A DNA stretch of 64,000 bases from Pseudomonadota bacterium (GTDB lineage Bacteria; Pseudomonadota; Gammaproteobacteria; Pseudomonadales; Moraxellaceae): the NCBI GenBank assembly GCA_021851865.1, contig JAJZBU010000010.1, positions 1 to 64,000 on the forward strand. The letters run 5' to 3'. The notes under the pieces are model-generated. The model was not told where the DNA came from, did not search any database, and saw only the letters and a program-made list of their open reading frames with translations. Both the position numbers and the translations under genes were made by a program. Positions 33,401 to 41,557 of the stretch are shown piece by piece (within the stretch, counting starts at the first letter, position 1; the number at the start of each line of letters is the position of its first letter).

Positions 33401-35482
33401 ATGTTCAATGAGGTCGTCAAAGAGTTCAATTATGGTCGGCAGACCGTCGTCCTGCGCACCGGCAAGGTGGCGCGCCAGGCCAGTGGTGCCGTCCTCGCCA
33501 GCATGGGTGATCTGACCGTGCTGGTGGCCGTGGTCGCAGCCAAGAGTGCCAAGGCGGGCCAGGATTTCTTTCCACTCACCGTCAACTACCAGGAAAAGAC
33601 CTATGCCGCCGGACGTATTCCGGGTGGCTATAACAAGCGCGAAGGACGTCCTTCCGAGAAGGAAACGCTGACCTCGCGTCTGATCGACCGGCCGATCCGC
33701 CCGCTGTTTCCGGAAGGCTACTATAACGAAGTGCAGGTGACGGCCACCGTCCTCTCCACCGACAAGTCGCAGGACACTGACATCCTCGCCATGCTGGCGA
33801 CGTCGGCGGCGCTCAGCATCGCCGGTATTCCGTTCAAGGGACCGATCGCTGCCGCTCGCGTCGCTTATGTCGAGCAGGCCTATATCCTCAATCCGAGCTA
33901 TGCCGAACTGGAAAAGTCGCAGCTTGATCTCGTCGTCGCCGGCACCGAAAGCGCGGTGCTGATGGTCGAGTCCGAAGCCAAGGAGCTGAGCGAAGACGAG
34001 ATGCTCGGCGCTGTCCTGTTCGGACATGACGAGATGCAGGTGGCGATCACCGCCATTCGCCAGTTCGCCGCTTTGGCCAATGGTGAGGAAAGTAGCTGGG
34101 CGGCGCCGGCACGCAACGAAGCTCTGTATGGGCAATTGCAGGAGCGCTATGCCGCAGCTCTGTCCGAGGCCTATACGCTGCGTGAGAAGCAGGTGCGTTA
34201 TGCCCGTCTCGAAGCCATCAAGGCTGACGCCGTGCAAGCCTTCCCGCCCGCCGATGAAGCGGCGGAGGAAGAACTCGGCCGTCTGTTCGAGGACCTCAAG
34301 TACCGCTGTGTGCGCGACAACATCCTCAGCGGCAAGCCGCGTATCGATGGTCGCGATCATCGCACCGTGCGTGCCCTGGCGATCGAGGTCGGTGTCCTGC
34401 CGCGCGTGCATGGTTCGGCGCTGTTCACCCGCGGTGAGACCCAGGCCCTGGTCACGGCGACCCTCGGTGGCACGCGTGACGCGCAGATGATCGATGCGCT
34501 CGAAGGCACGCGCACCGATCCTTTCATGCTGCACTACAACTTCCCCTCCTATTCGGTGGGTGAGACCGGGCGTGACAGCGGTCCGAAGCGTCGTGAGATC
34601 GGCCATGGCCGCCTCGCCCGCCGCGGTGTGCAGCCGATGTTGCCGGCTGCCGACAAATTCCCCTATGCCCTGCGCGTCGTCTCCGAGATCACCGAGTCGA
34701 ATGGCTCGAGCTCGATGGCTTCGATCTGCGGCGCCTCCTTGGCGCTGATGGACGCGGGTGTGCCGATGAAGGCGCCGGTCGCCGGTATCGCCATGGGTCT
34801 GGTCAAGGAAGGCGAGCGCTTCACCGTGCTCACCGACATCCTCGGCGACGAAGATCATCTCGGCGACATGGACTTCAAGGTGGCGGGTACGGCGCAGGGC
34901 ATCACCGCCTTGCAGATGGACATCAAGATCGAAGGCATCACCGAGGAGATCATGGAGATCGCCCTGGGTCAGGCGCGCGAAGGCCGTCTGCATATCCTGA
35001 CGCAGATGAATCAGGTGCTCGCCAGCGCGCGCCCTGAGATCAGCGTCAATGCACCGACCTACTCCAGCTTGCAGATCAATCCGGACAAGATCCGCGACGT
35101 CATCGGCAAAGGTGGGGTGATGATCCGCCAGATCTGCGAAGAGTCGGGAGCCGAGATCGATATCGAGGACTCCGGCGTCGTGCGCATCTATGGCGCCACC
35201 AAGGCGTCGGTGCAAGCGGCGATCGAGCGCATCCAGATGGTCACGGCCGAAGTCGAGGTCGGTACCATTTACGAGGGCACGGTGGCGCGTATCGTCGATT
35301 TCGGCGCTTTCATCACCATCCTCCCGGGAACCGATGGCCTGCTGCACATCTCGCAGATCGCTGAAGAGCGTGTCGAGAATGTCGCCGACTATCTGAAGGA
35401 AGGTCAGAAGGTGAAGGTCAAGGTGCTCGATGTCGACAATCGTGGCCGCATCAAGCTGTCAATGAAAGACCTCAGCGAGTAA
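33401..35482 (+). CDS. pnp: Polynucleotide phosphorylase
   Basis: A 693-residue trimeric 3'-5' exoribonuclease that uses phosphate to release nucleoside diphosphates and is part of the degradosome. Two RNase PH-like domains flank an all-alpha domain. The first begins [22 protein letters not shown]; the second contains [29 protein letters not shown]. The KH domain ([15 protein letters not shown]) and S1 domain ([18 protein letters not shown]) follow at about 555-690. ATG 33401 fits the family start and has AGAGG upstream. Length is near E. coli (711). Confidence 0.97.
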   Translation: MFNEVVKEFNYGRQTVVLRTGKVARQASGAVLASMGDLTVLVAVVAAKSAKAGQDFFPLTVNYQEKTYAAGRIPGGYNKREGRPSEKETLTSRLIDRPIRPLFPEGYYNEVQVTATVLSTDKSQDTDILAMLATSAALSIAGIPFKGPIAAARVAYVEQAYILNPSYAELEKSQLDLVVAGTESAVLMVESEAKELSEDEMLGAVLFGHDEMQVAITAIRQFAALANGEESSWAAPARNEALYGQLQERYAAALSEAYTLREKQVRYARLEAIKADAVQAFPPADEAAEEELGRLFEDLKYRCVRDNILSGKPRIDGRDHRTVRALAIEVGVLPRVHGSALFTRGETQALVTATLGGTRDAQMIDALEGTRTDPFMLHYNFPSYSVGETGRDSGPKRREIGHGRLARRGVQPMLPAADKFPYALRVVSEITESNGSSSMASICGASLALMDAGVPMKAPVAGIAMGLVKEGERFTVLTDILGDEDHLGDMDFKVAGTAQGITALQMDIKIEGITEEIMEIALGQAREGRLHILTQMNQVLASARPEISVNAPTYSSLQINPDKIRDVIGKGGVMIRQICEESGAEIDIEDSGVVRIYGATKASVQAAIERIQMVTAEVEVGTIYEGTVARIVDFGAFITILPGTDGLLHISQIAEERVENVADYLKEGQKVKVKVLDVDNRGRIKLSMKDLSE

Positions 35483-35498
35483 GGCTGGGCGGCTTCCC

Positions 35499-35520
35499 CC
35501 CGGGCGCGTCTGCGCCCGGG
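35499..35520 (+). terminator. GC-rich hairpin after pnp
   Basis: CCCGGGCGC and GCGCCCGGG form a perfect nine-pair stem with loop GTCT, 17 bases after the pnp stop. No T-run follows, so it may protect the 3' end or work with Rho rather than terminate by itself. Confidence 0.55.
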
Positions 35521-35613
35521 CCACTTGGAGAAGCAGGCGAAACGTGGTAGGTTTCATGCGCGTGCAGCGACGCTGGCGCAGCAGGGAAGAATAATACAAA
35601 AGAGGGTCGAAAC

Positions 35614-36663
35614 ATGCGCCTGATGCATCGTTGGGGATTGAAATATCGTGTGGTACAGGTCGGCGTACTGCTGTCGTTGGCTTGGTTTCTGAGTGCTTGT
35701 TCGCCGGTCAAGATGGGGGGGGAACTGGCGGTCAAAATGACCGAGGAGAAGACCCTTCCGTTCATGCTGCAGGACGATGACGTCGACATGGCCTGCGCTT
35801 CGGGGGAGACTCTGACGCCGGTCTTGCGTTCGATCGCGGTGACGGGAGCCGATCCCGATCAGCTGGCCGCGATGACCTATGTCACCGCCGCCTATTGCAG
35901 CGAACAGCGGGCTTTTGCGGCAGAACTGCGCTATCTGCGCGCGCAACATGACAATCTCATCGACGACGCCGAAGACGCACGTATCGTGCAGAAGCGTGAG
36001 TCGGCGATCGCGGCGCGCCGTCAGTGGGCGGCCTATCGCGACATCGAGCACTACTTCAAGAGCCATTTCCACGTCGCTATCGGTGGCCGCTGCCCGTCCT
36101 TTCATCGTACTTATGATGAATTATCTTTCATGGTCGGCATGATCGCCGGTGTCCAGGCCATGGGTGATGACATCCAGTCACAAAATCAGGTCGGCGTGCC
36201 GCAGGATATCGCCGCCAAGGTCGAGCGCAGCATGGGCTGTCTCGATAACAGCCGCTGGTGGGGCGTTCCCCTGGCCATCCGCGCTGCCGTCTGGAACATG
36301 CTGCCGGGAGCGACACCGCCGGGTGCCGACCCATGGCAGTCGCTGGTGCAGGCCGCCAAGATCGGCCGTGCGCGCGGTGTGCGCCTGAGCTATGTGGTCT
36401 ATGCCTTGTCGGCGCAGACCAAGGGTGACGATGCGCATCTGCGCGACGCCCTGCGCATGTACGCCGCTGACTCGAAGAACTTCAGCGTCGATCCCAAATA
36501 CCGCATTTTCGATGCCATCGCCCAGGCGCAGATCCAGAACATCTCGGATCGCTACTGGACCGAACATACCGGTTCGCGTACGCCGATCGGTGCTCTTGGC
36601 ACCTTCTGGGATGACAAGAAGAATGCGGCACCCAGTCTCAACCTGAATCTCGACAATATGTGA
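35614..36663 (+). CDS. TatT-like (TRAP-associated) lipoprotein
   Basis: A 349-residue lipoprotein with a signal peptide and lipobox LSAC at Cys 29. The mature protein is helical, with repeats such as MLQDDDVDMACASGETLTPVL and MTYVTAAYCSEQRAFAAEL that resemble the TatT family, a TPR-like partner of some TRAP-type solute-binding proteins. I base the match on the pattern, not on a search. It lies 49 bases upstream of a binding-protein gene on the same strand, the pairing seen for TatT. No DctQ or DctM membrane subunits occur nearby. AGAGGG precedes the ATG. Confidence 0.55.
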   Translation: MRLMHRWGLKYRVVQVGVLLSLAWFLSACSPVKMGGELAVKMTEEKTLPFMLQDDDVDMACASGETLTPVLRSIAVTGADPDQLAAMTYVTAAYCSEQRAFAAELRYLRAQHDNLIDDAEDARIVQKRESAIAARRQWAAYRDIEHYFKSHFHVAIGGRCPSFHRTYDELSFMVGMIAGVQAMGDDIQSQNQVGVPQDIAAKVERSMGCLDNSRWWGVPLAIRAAVWNMLPGATPPGADPWQSLVQAAKIGRARGVRLSYVVYALSAQTKGDDAHLRDALRMYAADSKNFSVDPKYRIFDAIAQAQIQNISDRYWTEHTGSRTPIGALGTFWDDKKNAAPSLNLNLDNM

Positions 36664-36712
36664 TCAGGCGGGGCAGGTTTTTTAACGACGACATCCACAT
36701 GGAGTAAAACTG

Positions 36713-37720
36713 ATGAAGTCGATTCTCGCGAAAGTGTCTGCCCTGGCGGTTGCCTCGGGCATGATGATGAGTCCACAGGCCCAGGCGGGCACCAACACCT
36801 TGTGCGTGTTCGATATCCTGGGAACGCAAGGAAGCGTGTTCTCGATGATGCAGGACTACAAGCTGCAGGCGGCGAAGTGGGGGGATACCCTGGTGCTCAA
36901 GCCCTACACAGATGAGCGTATCGCCGCCGAGGACTTCAAGGCTGGGCAGTGCGATGGCGTCGTGTTGACGGGGCTGCGTGCGCGCCAGTTCGACAGCTTC
37001 ACCGGCAGCATCGACTCGGTCGGCGCTGTCGTCAGCTATGATCAGCTGCGTGAAGCCGTCGCCTATCTGGCCAAGCCGAGCATGGCCAAGTACATGATGA
37101 AGAACGGCTTCGAAGTGGCAGGCATCTCGCCCATGGGCGCCGCCTATCTCTTCGTCAACGATCGCTCCATCAACAATGTCTCCAAGCTCGCCGGCAAGCG
37201 CATTGGCGTGCTTGATTACGACAAGGCCCAGGCCAAGCTGGTGCAGCAGGTCGGTGCGCAGCCGGTGGCCTCGGACATCACCAATTTCGCTGGCAAGTTC
37301 AACAATGGTTCGGTCGACGTCGTCGCCGCTCCGGCCGTCGCTTTCAAGCCGCTTGAACTGTACAAGGGCCTGGGAACGCGTGGCGCTATTCCCAACTTCC
37401 CCTTGGCGCAGCTGACGGTGCAGATCGTCATCCGGCCGGAAAAGTTCCCGGCGGGCTTTGGTCAGAAGTCGCGTGAATACGTCGCCAGCCACTTTGACAG
37501 CTCGCTGGTGCTGATCAAGCGCGCCGAGGCGGGCATTGATCCTAAGTACTGGATGGAACTGCCGGCCGCCGACAAGGAGAAATACATCGCCATGCTGCGC
37601 CAGTCGCGTATCGCTCTGACCAAGGACGGTATCTACGACAAGCAGTCGATGCATTTCCTCAAGGTCCTGCGTTGCCATGACAATCCCAGTGCCGCCGAGT
37701 GTGCTGAAAACCTCGAGTGA
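36713..37720 (+). CDS. Periplasmic solute-binding protein (DctP-like; resembles the AdeT/DUF6091 group)
   Basis: A 335-residue secreted protein with a cleavable signal (MKSILAKVSALAVASG to AQA at about residue 25). The mature part reads LCVFDILGTQGSVFSMMQDY, LKPYTDERIAAEDFKAGQCD and KRIGVLDYDKAQAKLVQQVG, and it has the features of a two-lobed binding protein. Homologues in Acinetobacter are annotated as AdeT, a putative RND efflux protein. This protein has no membrane segment after its signal, so a pump is not credible. The ligand is unknown. It is preceded by GGAG and paired with the upstream TatT-like lipoprotein. Confidence 0.7.
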   Translation: MKSILAKVSALAVASGMMMSPQAQAGTNTLCVFDILGTQGSVFSMMQDYKLQAAKWGDTLVLKPYTDERIAAEDFKAGQCDGVVLTGLRARQFDSFTGSIDSVGAVVSYDQLREAVAYLAKPSMAKYMMKNGFEVAGISPMGAAYLFVNDRSINNVSKLAGKRIGVLDYDKAQAKLVQQVGAQPVASDITNFAGKFNNGSVDVVAAPAVAFKPLELYKGLGTRGAIPNFPLAQLTVQIVIRPEKFPAGFGQKSREYVASHFDSSLVLIKRAEAGIDPKYWMELPAADKEKYIAMLRQSRIALTKDGIYDKQSMHFLKVLRCHDNPSAAECAENLE

Positions 37721-37741
37721 GCCTGAGTTTGCGGTGAATCC

Positions 37742-37766
37742 ATCGCCCCCTCGCGCAGGGGGCGAT
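37742..37766 (+). terminator. Strong hairpin after the binding-protein gene
   Basis: ATCGCCCCCT and AGGGGGCGAT form a perfect ten-pair stem with loop CGCGC, 21 bases after the stop codon. No T-run follows it. Confidence 0.6.
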
Positions 37767-37794
37767 GCATCTCCGTCAGGGACGCATCTCTGCC

Positions 37795-37823
37795 ATGCCC
37801 AGGACTTGCTCCTTGGGCATTTT
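37795..37823 (+). terminator. Rho-independent terminator candidate
   Basis: ATGCCCA and TGGGCAT pair, the stem is extended by GGA/TCC with one bulged T, and four T residues follow. With the preceding hairpin it closes the lipoprotein/binding-protein unit. Confidence 0.6.
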
Positions 37824-37842
37824 CATTCGTGTTGCGCGCAAG

Positions 37843-38034
37843 CTAAGGTAGCTCTGCAAGGGTAGGCATCGGTGCCGGACTCGAAACAAGAGCCGCAGCA
37901 GCCTTCTGGGCACGCATCTGGTCGATATTGCTCAGTCCCGTAACGATGTTGCAGTCACTGCCGCCCCAGCGATCTTCATGGATATCGCTATGACGCCAGT
38001 GAGGGTCGAGACTGTAAAAGCGGTGATGCGAGGG
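37843..38034 (-). other. Unassigned sequence, possible gene fragment
   Basis: On the minus strand an open stretch of 61 codons (including WRHSDIHEDRWGGSDCN and ending PMPTLAELP) runs to a TAG but has no usable start codon. The plus strand is also open over part of it. I recognise neither product. The stretch lies between a terminator and a TnpB remnant, so it is likely part of old mobile DNA. Confidence 0.2.
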
Positions 38035-38110
38035 TCACGCATGCCCACCATGCCCAGGGACACGATCCGCCAAGGTCAGGAAGGTCTACGAATAAGGGAA
38101 TGGAGGCGGT

Positions 38111-38209
38111 GTGGAGTGCGGTATACTCCACGACCGCGACATCAACGCCGCCACCAACATCCTCGCGCTCGGACATGAGAGTCTAGCTGTAGGAACCCCC
38201 ATCCTTTAG
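38111..38209 (+). pseudogene. C-terminal remnant of TnpB (IS200/IS605 family)
   Basis: The frame reads VECGILHDRDINAATNIL and then ALGHESLAVGTPIL before the stop. The CG-x-HDRDINAA-NI signature is the last RuvC segment of TnpB, with its catalytic aspartate, plus the second half of the zinc finger. Everything upstream is missing or unrecognisable. In IS605 elements the 3' end of tnpB and the adjoining right end encode the guide RNA, so the guide scaffold may partly survive. The remnant ends 13 bases before the 3' end of yceI. Confidence 0.8.
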
Positions 38210-38222
38210 GGCGCAGATGAGG

Positions 38223-38867
38223 TCATTTCTTTTTCGCCGCTGCCGCCATTTCCGCCATCTTGCGATCAAAGGCCTGCGCTTCGATGGCTTCGACGGTGAT
38301 GTGTACGTCAAGTTCATCGCTGACCATGGGAACGTATTCAGTCATGCCGAAGTCGCTGCGTTTGAGCGTGGTGGTGGCGTCGAAGCCGGCGGCTGGCGCG
38401 TCATGATAGAAAGGATGTGGGCCGACCTTGTTGGCGTGGGCATGCAGGACGACATCCTTGCTGATGCCATTGACGGTGAGCACGCCTTGCAGATCAAAGG
38501 TGCGAGCCTTCGTATCGATGTGGCTCATGCCGGTGCTTTTGAAGGTGATGTTGGGGTATTGCTGGGTCTTGAAGAACTCGCCGCTATCGATCAGGTGCTC
38601 GTTCAGGGCGGGCACGTAGGTGTCGAGCGACTTGACCGGAATGACGACGTTGACGCTCGACAACTCGGGATGATCCTGGTCGCCCTGCACGGTGCCGGTG
38701 ACGTCGGTGAAGTCGGCGCCGGGCGTGGAGAAGCCGAGGTGATGCCAGGTGAAGCGCACCTGGGTGTGCCAGGGATCGAGCTTGTAGGTGATGACCTGGT
38801 CGGCGAGGCTGCTACCAGCGGCGAGGACGAGCGCCGAGCTCAGAGCGAGAGTTTTGAACATACGCAT
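38223..38867 (-). CDS. YceI-family periplasmic protein
   Basis: A 214-residue secreted protein with a signal peptide (MRMFKTLALSSALVLAAGSSLA) and the YceI lipocalin-like beta-barrel. The sequence KLDPWHTQVRFTWHHLGFS at the mature start and GVLTVNGISKDVVL, DFGM and ITVEA towards the end are characteristic. Members bind long isoprenoid or lipid ligands in a hydrophobic barrel; the physiological role is not settled. ATG 38867 has GGAG nine bases upstream; the frame is open to 39002 but without homology. A weak promoter (TTTACC, 16 bases, TAGTAT) lies at 38941-38968. The C-terminus ends in AAAAKKK. Confidence 0.9.
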   Translation of the reverse strand: MRMFKTLALSSALVLAAGSSLADQVITYKLDPWHTQVRFTWHHLGFSTPGADFTDVTGTVQGDQDHPELSSVNVVIPVKSLDTYVPALNEHLIDSGEFFKTQQYPNITFKSTGMSHIDTKARTFDLQGVLTVNGISKDVVLHAHANKVGPHPFYHDAPAAGFDATTTLKRSDFGMTEYVPMVSDELDVHITVEAIEAQAFDRKMAEMAAAAKKK

Positions 38868-39143
38868 GGTGTTCTCCAGTTCATGGTCGGGCCTCGCTCC
38901 TGGCGATCTGCACCTGCAGGGCCGATGCGAGGATGCAGGGATACTAGCAAAACTTGGCGCTAGGTAAAGTTGGTGGTGTTCGGTCAGGTGTTTTTGGCGC
39001 ATTGTTCTTTTTTATGAAAAGTCGATTAAAATCAATCAGAAGCCCTTGTTTTGAGGGGGCTGTCCGGCATCTTTGATGAAACACTGTCCTGATCAAGACA
39101 ACAATCGGAGGCGTTGTGGCCTGCTTGGCGGCTCTGCTGCCCC

Positions 39144-39172
39144 TTGTCAGGGGGATGAGAACTGCGTAACCT
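39144..39172 (+). promoter_or_regulatory. rnpB promoter
   Basis: TTGTCA (39144-39149) and TAACCT (39167-39172) are 17 bases apart. The predicted start falls at about 39180, exactly where the RNase P RNA helix P1 begins. Bases 38990-39143 upstream contain no gene. Confidence 0.7.
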
Positions 39173-39179
39173 GCGCGCC

Positions 39180-39524
39180 GGGAGTCGGCCGGACGGTCGC
39201 CGCCAGCGATGGGGGAGGAAAGTCCGGGCTCCGCAGGGTAAGGTGCCAGGTAATGCCTGGGCGGCGCGAGCCGACGGAAAGTGCCACAGAAAATATACCG
39301 CCTACGTCACTTCGGTGGCCGGTAAGGGTGAAAAGGTGCGGTAAGAGCGCACCGCGCGCGTGGTAACACGTCGTGGCAGGGAAAACCCCACCTGGAGCAA
39401 GACCAAATAGGGATCCAATCGCGTGGCCCGCGCGGGATCCGGGTAGGTTGCTTGAGCTTGGGAGTGATCCCCGGCCTAGATGAATGACTGTCCTCGACAG
39501 AACCCGGCTTACAGGCTGACTCCC
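39180..39524 (+). ncRNA. rnpB: RNase P RNA (class A)
   Basis: The catalytic RNA that removes 5' leaders from pre-tRNA. GGGAGTC at the start pairs with GACTCCC at the end to form helix P1. Universally conserved blocks are present: GAGGAAAGTCCGGGCTCC near the 5' end, GGGTGAAAAGGTGCGGTAAGA in the middle (first part quoted), and GATGAATGACTGTCC with ACAGAACCCGGCTTA at the 3' end. Total length is about 345 bases, normal for the bacterial A type. The gene lies upstream of mraZ. Confidence 0.97.
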
Positions 39525-39752
39525 ATCCTCTTCGCGACGGCCTTGGCGGCGCTACACGCGCGCCATTGCGCCCGTCTTTTCGGAAAATTCCGCGCCTTAT
39601 AACTAAAAATCATGTACTTCAAGAATCGTCATTAAAATGCAATTTTAACTTCATGATTTTTATGGACTAGCCTCTTTTTGACGCGCCTACCTTTCTATCT
39701 AACACCATGATTTATATAGATATTCACGACGTCAGTGAACGGGTTGCTGGCA
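39525..39752. other. AT-rich gap between rnpB and the mra promoter
   Basis: About 230 bases without a gene, much richer in A and T than the surroundings. It contains nested inverted repeats, listed separately. CATGATTT recurs at 39652 and 39706. No convincing rnpB terminator with a T-run is visible in the first 50 bases. Confidence 0.5.
39604..39662. repeat. Nested AT-rich inverted repeats
   Basis: TAAAAATCATG (39604-39614) and CATGATTTTTA (39652-39662) are perfect 11-base inverted arms. Between them, TTAAAAT and ATTTTAA (39632-39648) flank GCA as a second perfect inverted repeat. The two pairs do not share a centre, so they are separate elements. They may form a terminator-like structure for rnpB, an upstream promoter element, or a small insertion remnant. 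Confidence 0.6.
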
Positions 39753-39781
39753 TTGACGCTGTTCAGGACTCTGCCTATAGT
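39753..39781 (+). promoter_or_regulatory. Main promoter of the division/cell-wall cluster (Pmra)
   Basis: TTGACG (39753-39758) and TATAGT (39776-39781) are exactly 17 bases apart. The start point should be near 39788, directly before the MraZ box. The leader to the mraZ GTG is about 50 bases. Confidence 0.8.
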
Positions 39782-39790
39782 GATGCAAGG

Positions 39791-39815
39791 TGGGGTTTTG
39801 TGTTGATTTGTGGGA
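39791..39815 (+). promoter_or_regulatory. MraZ-binding box
   Basis: TGGGG, TGTTG and TGGGA occur at 39791, 39801 and 39811, each separated by five bases. This is the known MraZ pattern of TGGGN direct repeats with five-base spacers; the middle copy is degenerate. Lying just downstream of the predicted transcription start, it fits autorepression. Confidence 0.75.
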
Positions 39816-39837
39816 AATTTGCCCGGTCGAGGTGGCT

Positions 39838-40293
39838 GTGTTCAGGGGTTACGACGAACTCACAATGGATGCGAAGGGGCGTATCGGCTTACCCAGCCGT
39901 TATCACCAGCGCATCGAGCAGGGATGCGAGGGGCGCTTTGTCGTCACCGTCGACCTGCGTGAGACTTGTCTGGCCATCTATCCCTTGCCGGAGTGGGAGA
40001 AGATCGAGGAGCAGTTCAATGCCTTGCCCGCTTCCGACCCGGCTTTGGCCTTGCTCAAGCGTCGCATCCTGGGCTATGCCACGGAAGTTCAGCTGGATGG
40101 CGCGCATCGCCTGCTGATCAGTCCGGAGTTGCGCCAGTTTGCCCATCTCGACAAGGCCGTCGTACTCGCCGGACAAGGCAAGAAGTGCGAGCTGTGGCAC
40201 AAGGAGGCCTGGGATGCCATGAGTGCCAAGGCACAGATGGCGGACTTCTCGGCGGTTCATCTGGCGCAAGCCATCGACAAATTGGCGTTGTGA
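39838..40293 (+). CDS. mraZ: Transcriptional regulator MraZ
   Basis: A 151-residue AbrB-like DNA-binding protein that forms rings and represses its own dcw cluster. It has two repeats of the SpoVT-AbrB type: LTMDAKGRIGLPSRYHQRIE near the N-terminus and EVQLDGAHRLLISPELRQFA near residue 85. The start is GTG 39838 (VFRGYDEL), which aligns with the E. coli MFRG start and has GAGG ahead; the frame extends further upstream through the MraZ box and is not used. Its stop overlaps a GTG in the rsmH frame. Confidence 0.94.
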   Translation: MFRGYDELTMDAKGRIGLPSRYHQRIEQGCEGRFVVTVDLRETCLAIYPLPEWEKIEEQFNALPASDPALALLKRRILGYATEVQLDGAHRLLISPELRQFAHLDKAVVLAGQGKKCELWHKEAWDAMSAKAQMADFSAVHLAQAIDKLAL

Positions 40294-40295
40294 GC

Positions 40296-41231
40296 ATGGA
40301 TGGACCAGGACACCGGACGGTGCTCGCGCAAGAGGCCGTCGAAGCGGTGATGACACGCGCTGATGGGCTTTATGTCGACGCGACCTTTGGTCGCGGTGGG
40401 CATAGCCGGCGGCTTTTGGCTCGCCTCGCGGCGACGGCGCGTTTACTGGTCATCGATCGCGACGCCGGTGCGATCGCCGCGGCGCAGCAGCTGGCGGCGA
40501 CGGATGCGCGGGTGACGGTGGCGCACGCGCGATTCAGCGAACTGACGACGTTGTTGCGGGAGCGAGCCTGGTGGGGAGCGGTGGACGGCATTTTGCTCGA
40601 TCTGGGCGTGTCGTCGCCGCAGCTCGATGAGGGTGAGCGCGGTTTCAGTTTTCAGGTGGATGGGCCATTGGATATGCGCATGGATCAGGGACAGACCCTC
40701 GATGCGGCAGGATTTCTCGCTACGGTTGACGCCGAAGAGCTCGAGCTCGTCCTGCGCCAATATGGCGAAGAACGTCATGCCCGCCGTATCGCCCGCGCCA
40801 TCGTCGCGGCCCGCGCCATCGCGCCGCTACGCCGGACCTTGCAATTGGCCGAGATCGTCAAAGCCGCCCACCCCGCTTGGGAGCGGCATCATCACCCGGC
40901 GACACGCACCTTTCAGGCGCTGCGTCTGCGTGTCAATGAAGAGCTCCGCGAGGTCGAGCAGGTGCTGCCGCAGGCGATCGCTACCCTGGCCAGTGGCGGC
41001 CGTCTGGCGGTGATCAGTTTTCATTCCCTTGAAGATCGTCTCGTCAAACAGGCCCTGCAGCGGGCGACGCGCGGTGTCGAGGAAGATTTGCCGCGCGGTT
41101 TGCCGGTCACGCCGCAACGGACGCCGGCTTGCATGCGCGAGATCATCCGCCAGCAGGCGGCCTCCGCCGCCGAGATCGCCGACAATCCGCGTGCGCGCTC
41201 GGCGCGTCTGCGCGTGGCGGAGAAGCTGTGA
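40296..41231 (+). CDS. rsmH: 16S rRNA m4C1402 methyltransferase RsmH (MraW)
   Basis: A 311-residue SAM-dependent enzyme that methylates N4 of C1402 in the ribosomal P site. The SAM motif is VDATFGRGGHSRRLL. LLDLGVSSPQLDEGERGFSF is the family signature, and the C-terminal part has RTFQALRLRVNEEL and VISFHSLEDRLVKQ. ATG 40296 is chosen; GTG 40290, overlapping the mraZ stop, is an alternative, and neither has a strong ribosome site, so coupling to mraZ is likely. Its TGA shares a base with the ftsL ATG. Confidence 0.95.
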   Translation: MDGPGHRTVLAQEAVEAVMTRADGLYVDATFGRGGHSRRLLARLAATARLLVIDRDAGAIAAAQQLAATDARVTVAHARFSELTTLLRERAWWGAVDGILLDLGVSSPQLDEGERGFSFQVDGPLDMRMDQGQTLDAAGFLATVDAEELELVLRQYGEERHARRIARAIVAARAIAPLRRTLQLAEIVKAAHPAWERHHHPATRTFQALRLRVNEELREVEQVLPQAIATLASGGRLAVISFHSLEDRLVKQALQRATRGVEEDLPRGLPVTPQRTPACMREIIRQQAASAAEIADNPRARSARLRVAEKL

Positions 41232-41557
41232 TGCTGGCGTTCTGGCAGATGTTGCGCCAGGCCGGGCAGGGTATGCTGGCTTGGCGGCCGAGTGGCGGGC
41301 AGACGGTGGCGGGGTTGTTCCTGCTCTGCCTGTTCGTCAATGCGGTGGCTGTCTCCTACACGACTTTCCGCGTACGCCAAAGTCTGGCGCATCTGCAGGC
41401 CCTGGAAGCGTGGCGTGATCAGCTGCAGGCGCAGTGGACGCAGCTGCTGCTCGAGGAACACGCCTGGGGCGCGTTCACCCGCATCGGTCAGCAGGCGCAG
41501 TTGCAGTTGCAGATGCACGATCCCTCGCCGCAGTCCATCGTCATGGTGCGGCCATGA
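41231..41557 (+). CDS. ftsL: Cell division protein FtsL
   Basis: A 108-residue bitopic divisome protein. A short cytoplasmic start is followed by one transmembrane helix (about 23-43, GLFLLCLFVNAVAVSYTTF) and a periplasmic leucine-zipper coiled coil (QSLAHLQALEAWRDQLQAQW). Assignment rests on size, topology and position between rsmH and ftsI, because FtsL is poorly conserved. It forms the FtsQLB complex with FtsQ and FtsB. ATG 41231 overlaps the rsmH stop, and its own TGA overlaps the ftsI ATG. Confidence 0.88.
   Translation: MLAFWQMLRQAGQGMLAWRPSGGQTVAGLFLLCLFVNAVAVSYTTFRVRQSLAHLQALEAWRDQLQAQWTQLLLEEHAWGAFTRIGQQAQLQLQMHDPSPQSIVMVRP

Noticed and set aside
36713-37720. Annotation of the binding protein as an RND efflux component (AdeT)
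   Set aside because: Apart from an N-terminal signal there is no membrane segment, and the sequence has the layout of a periplasmic binding protein.
39566-39834. Open frames of 39707-40117 and 39790-40293 as longer mraZ or a separate small gene
   Set aside because: They start within the promoter or MraZ box, and the homology to MraZ begins only at the GTG at 39838.
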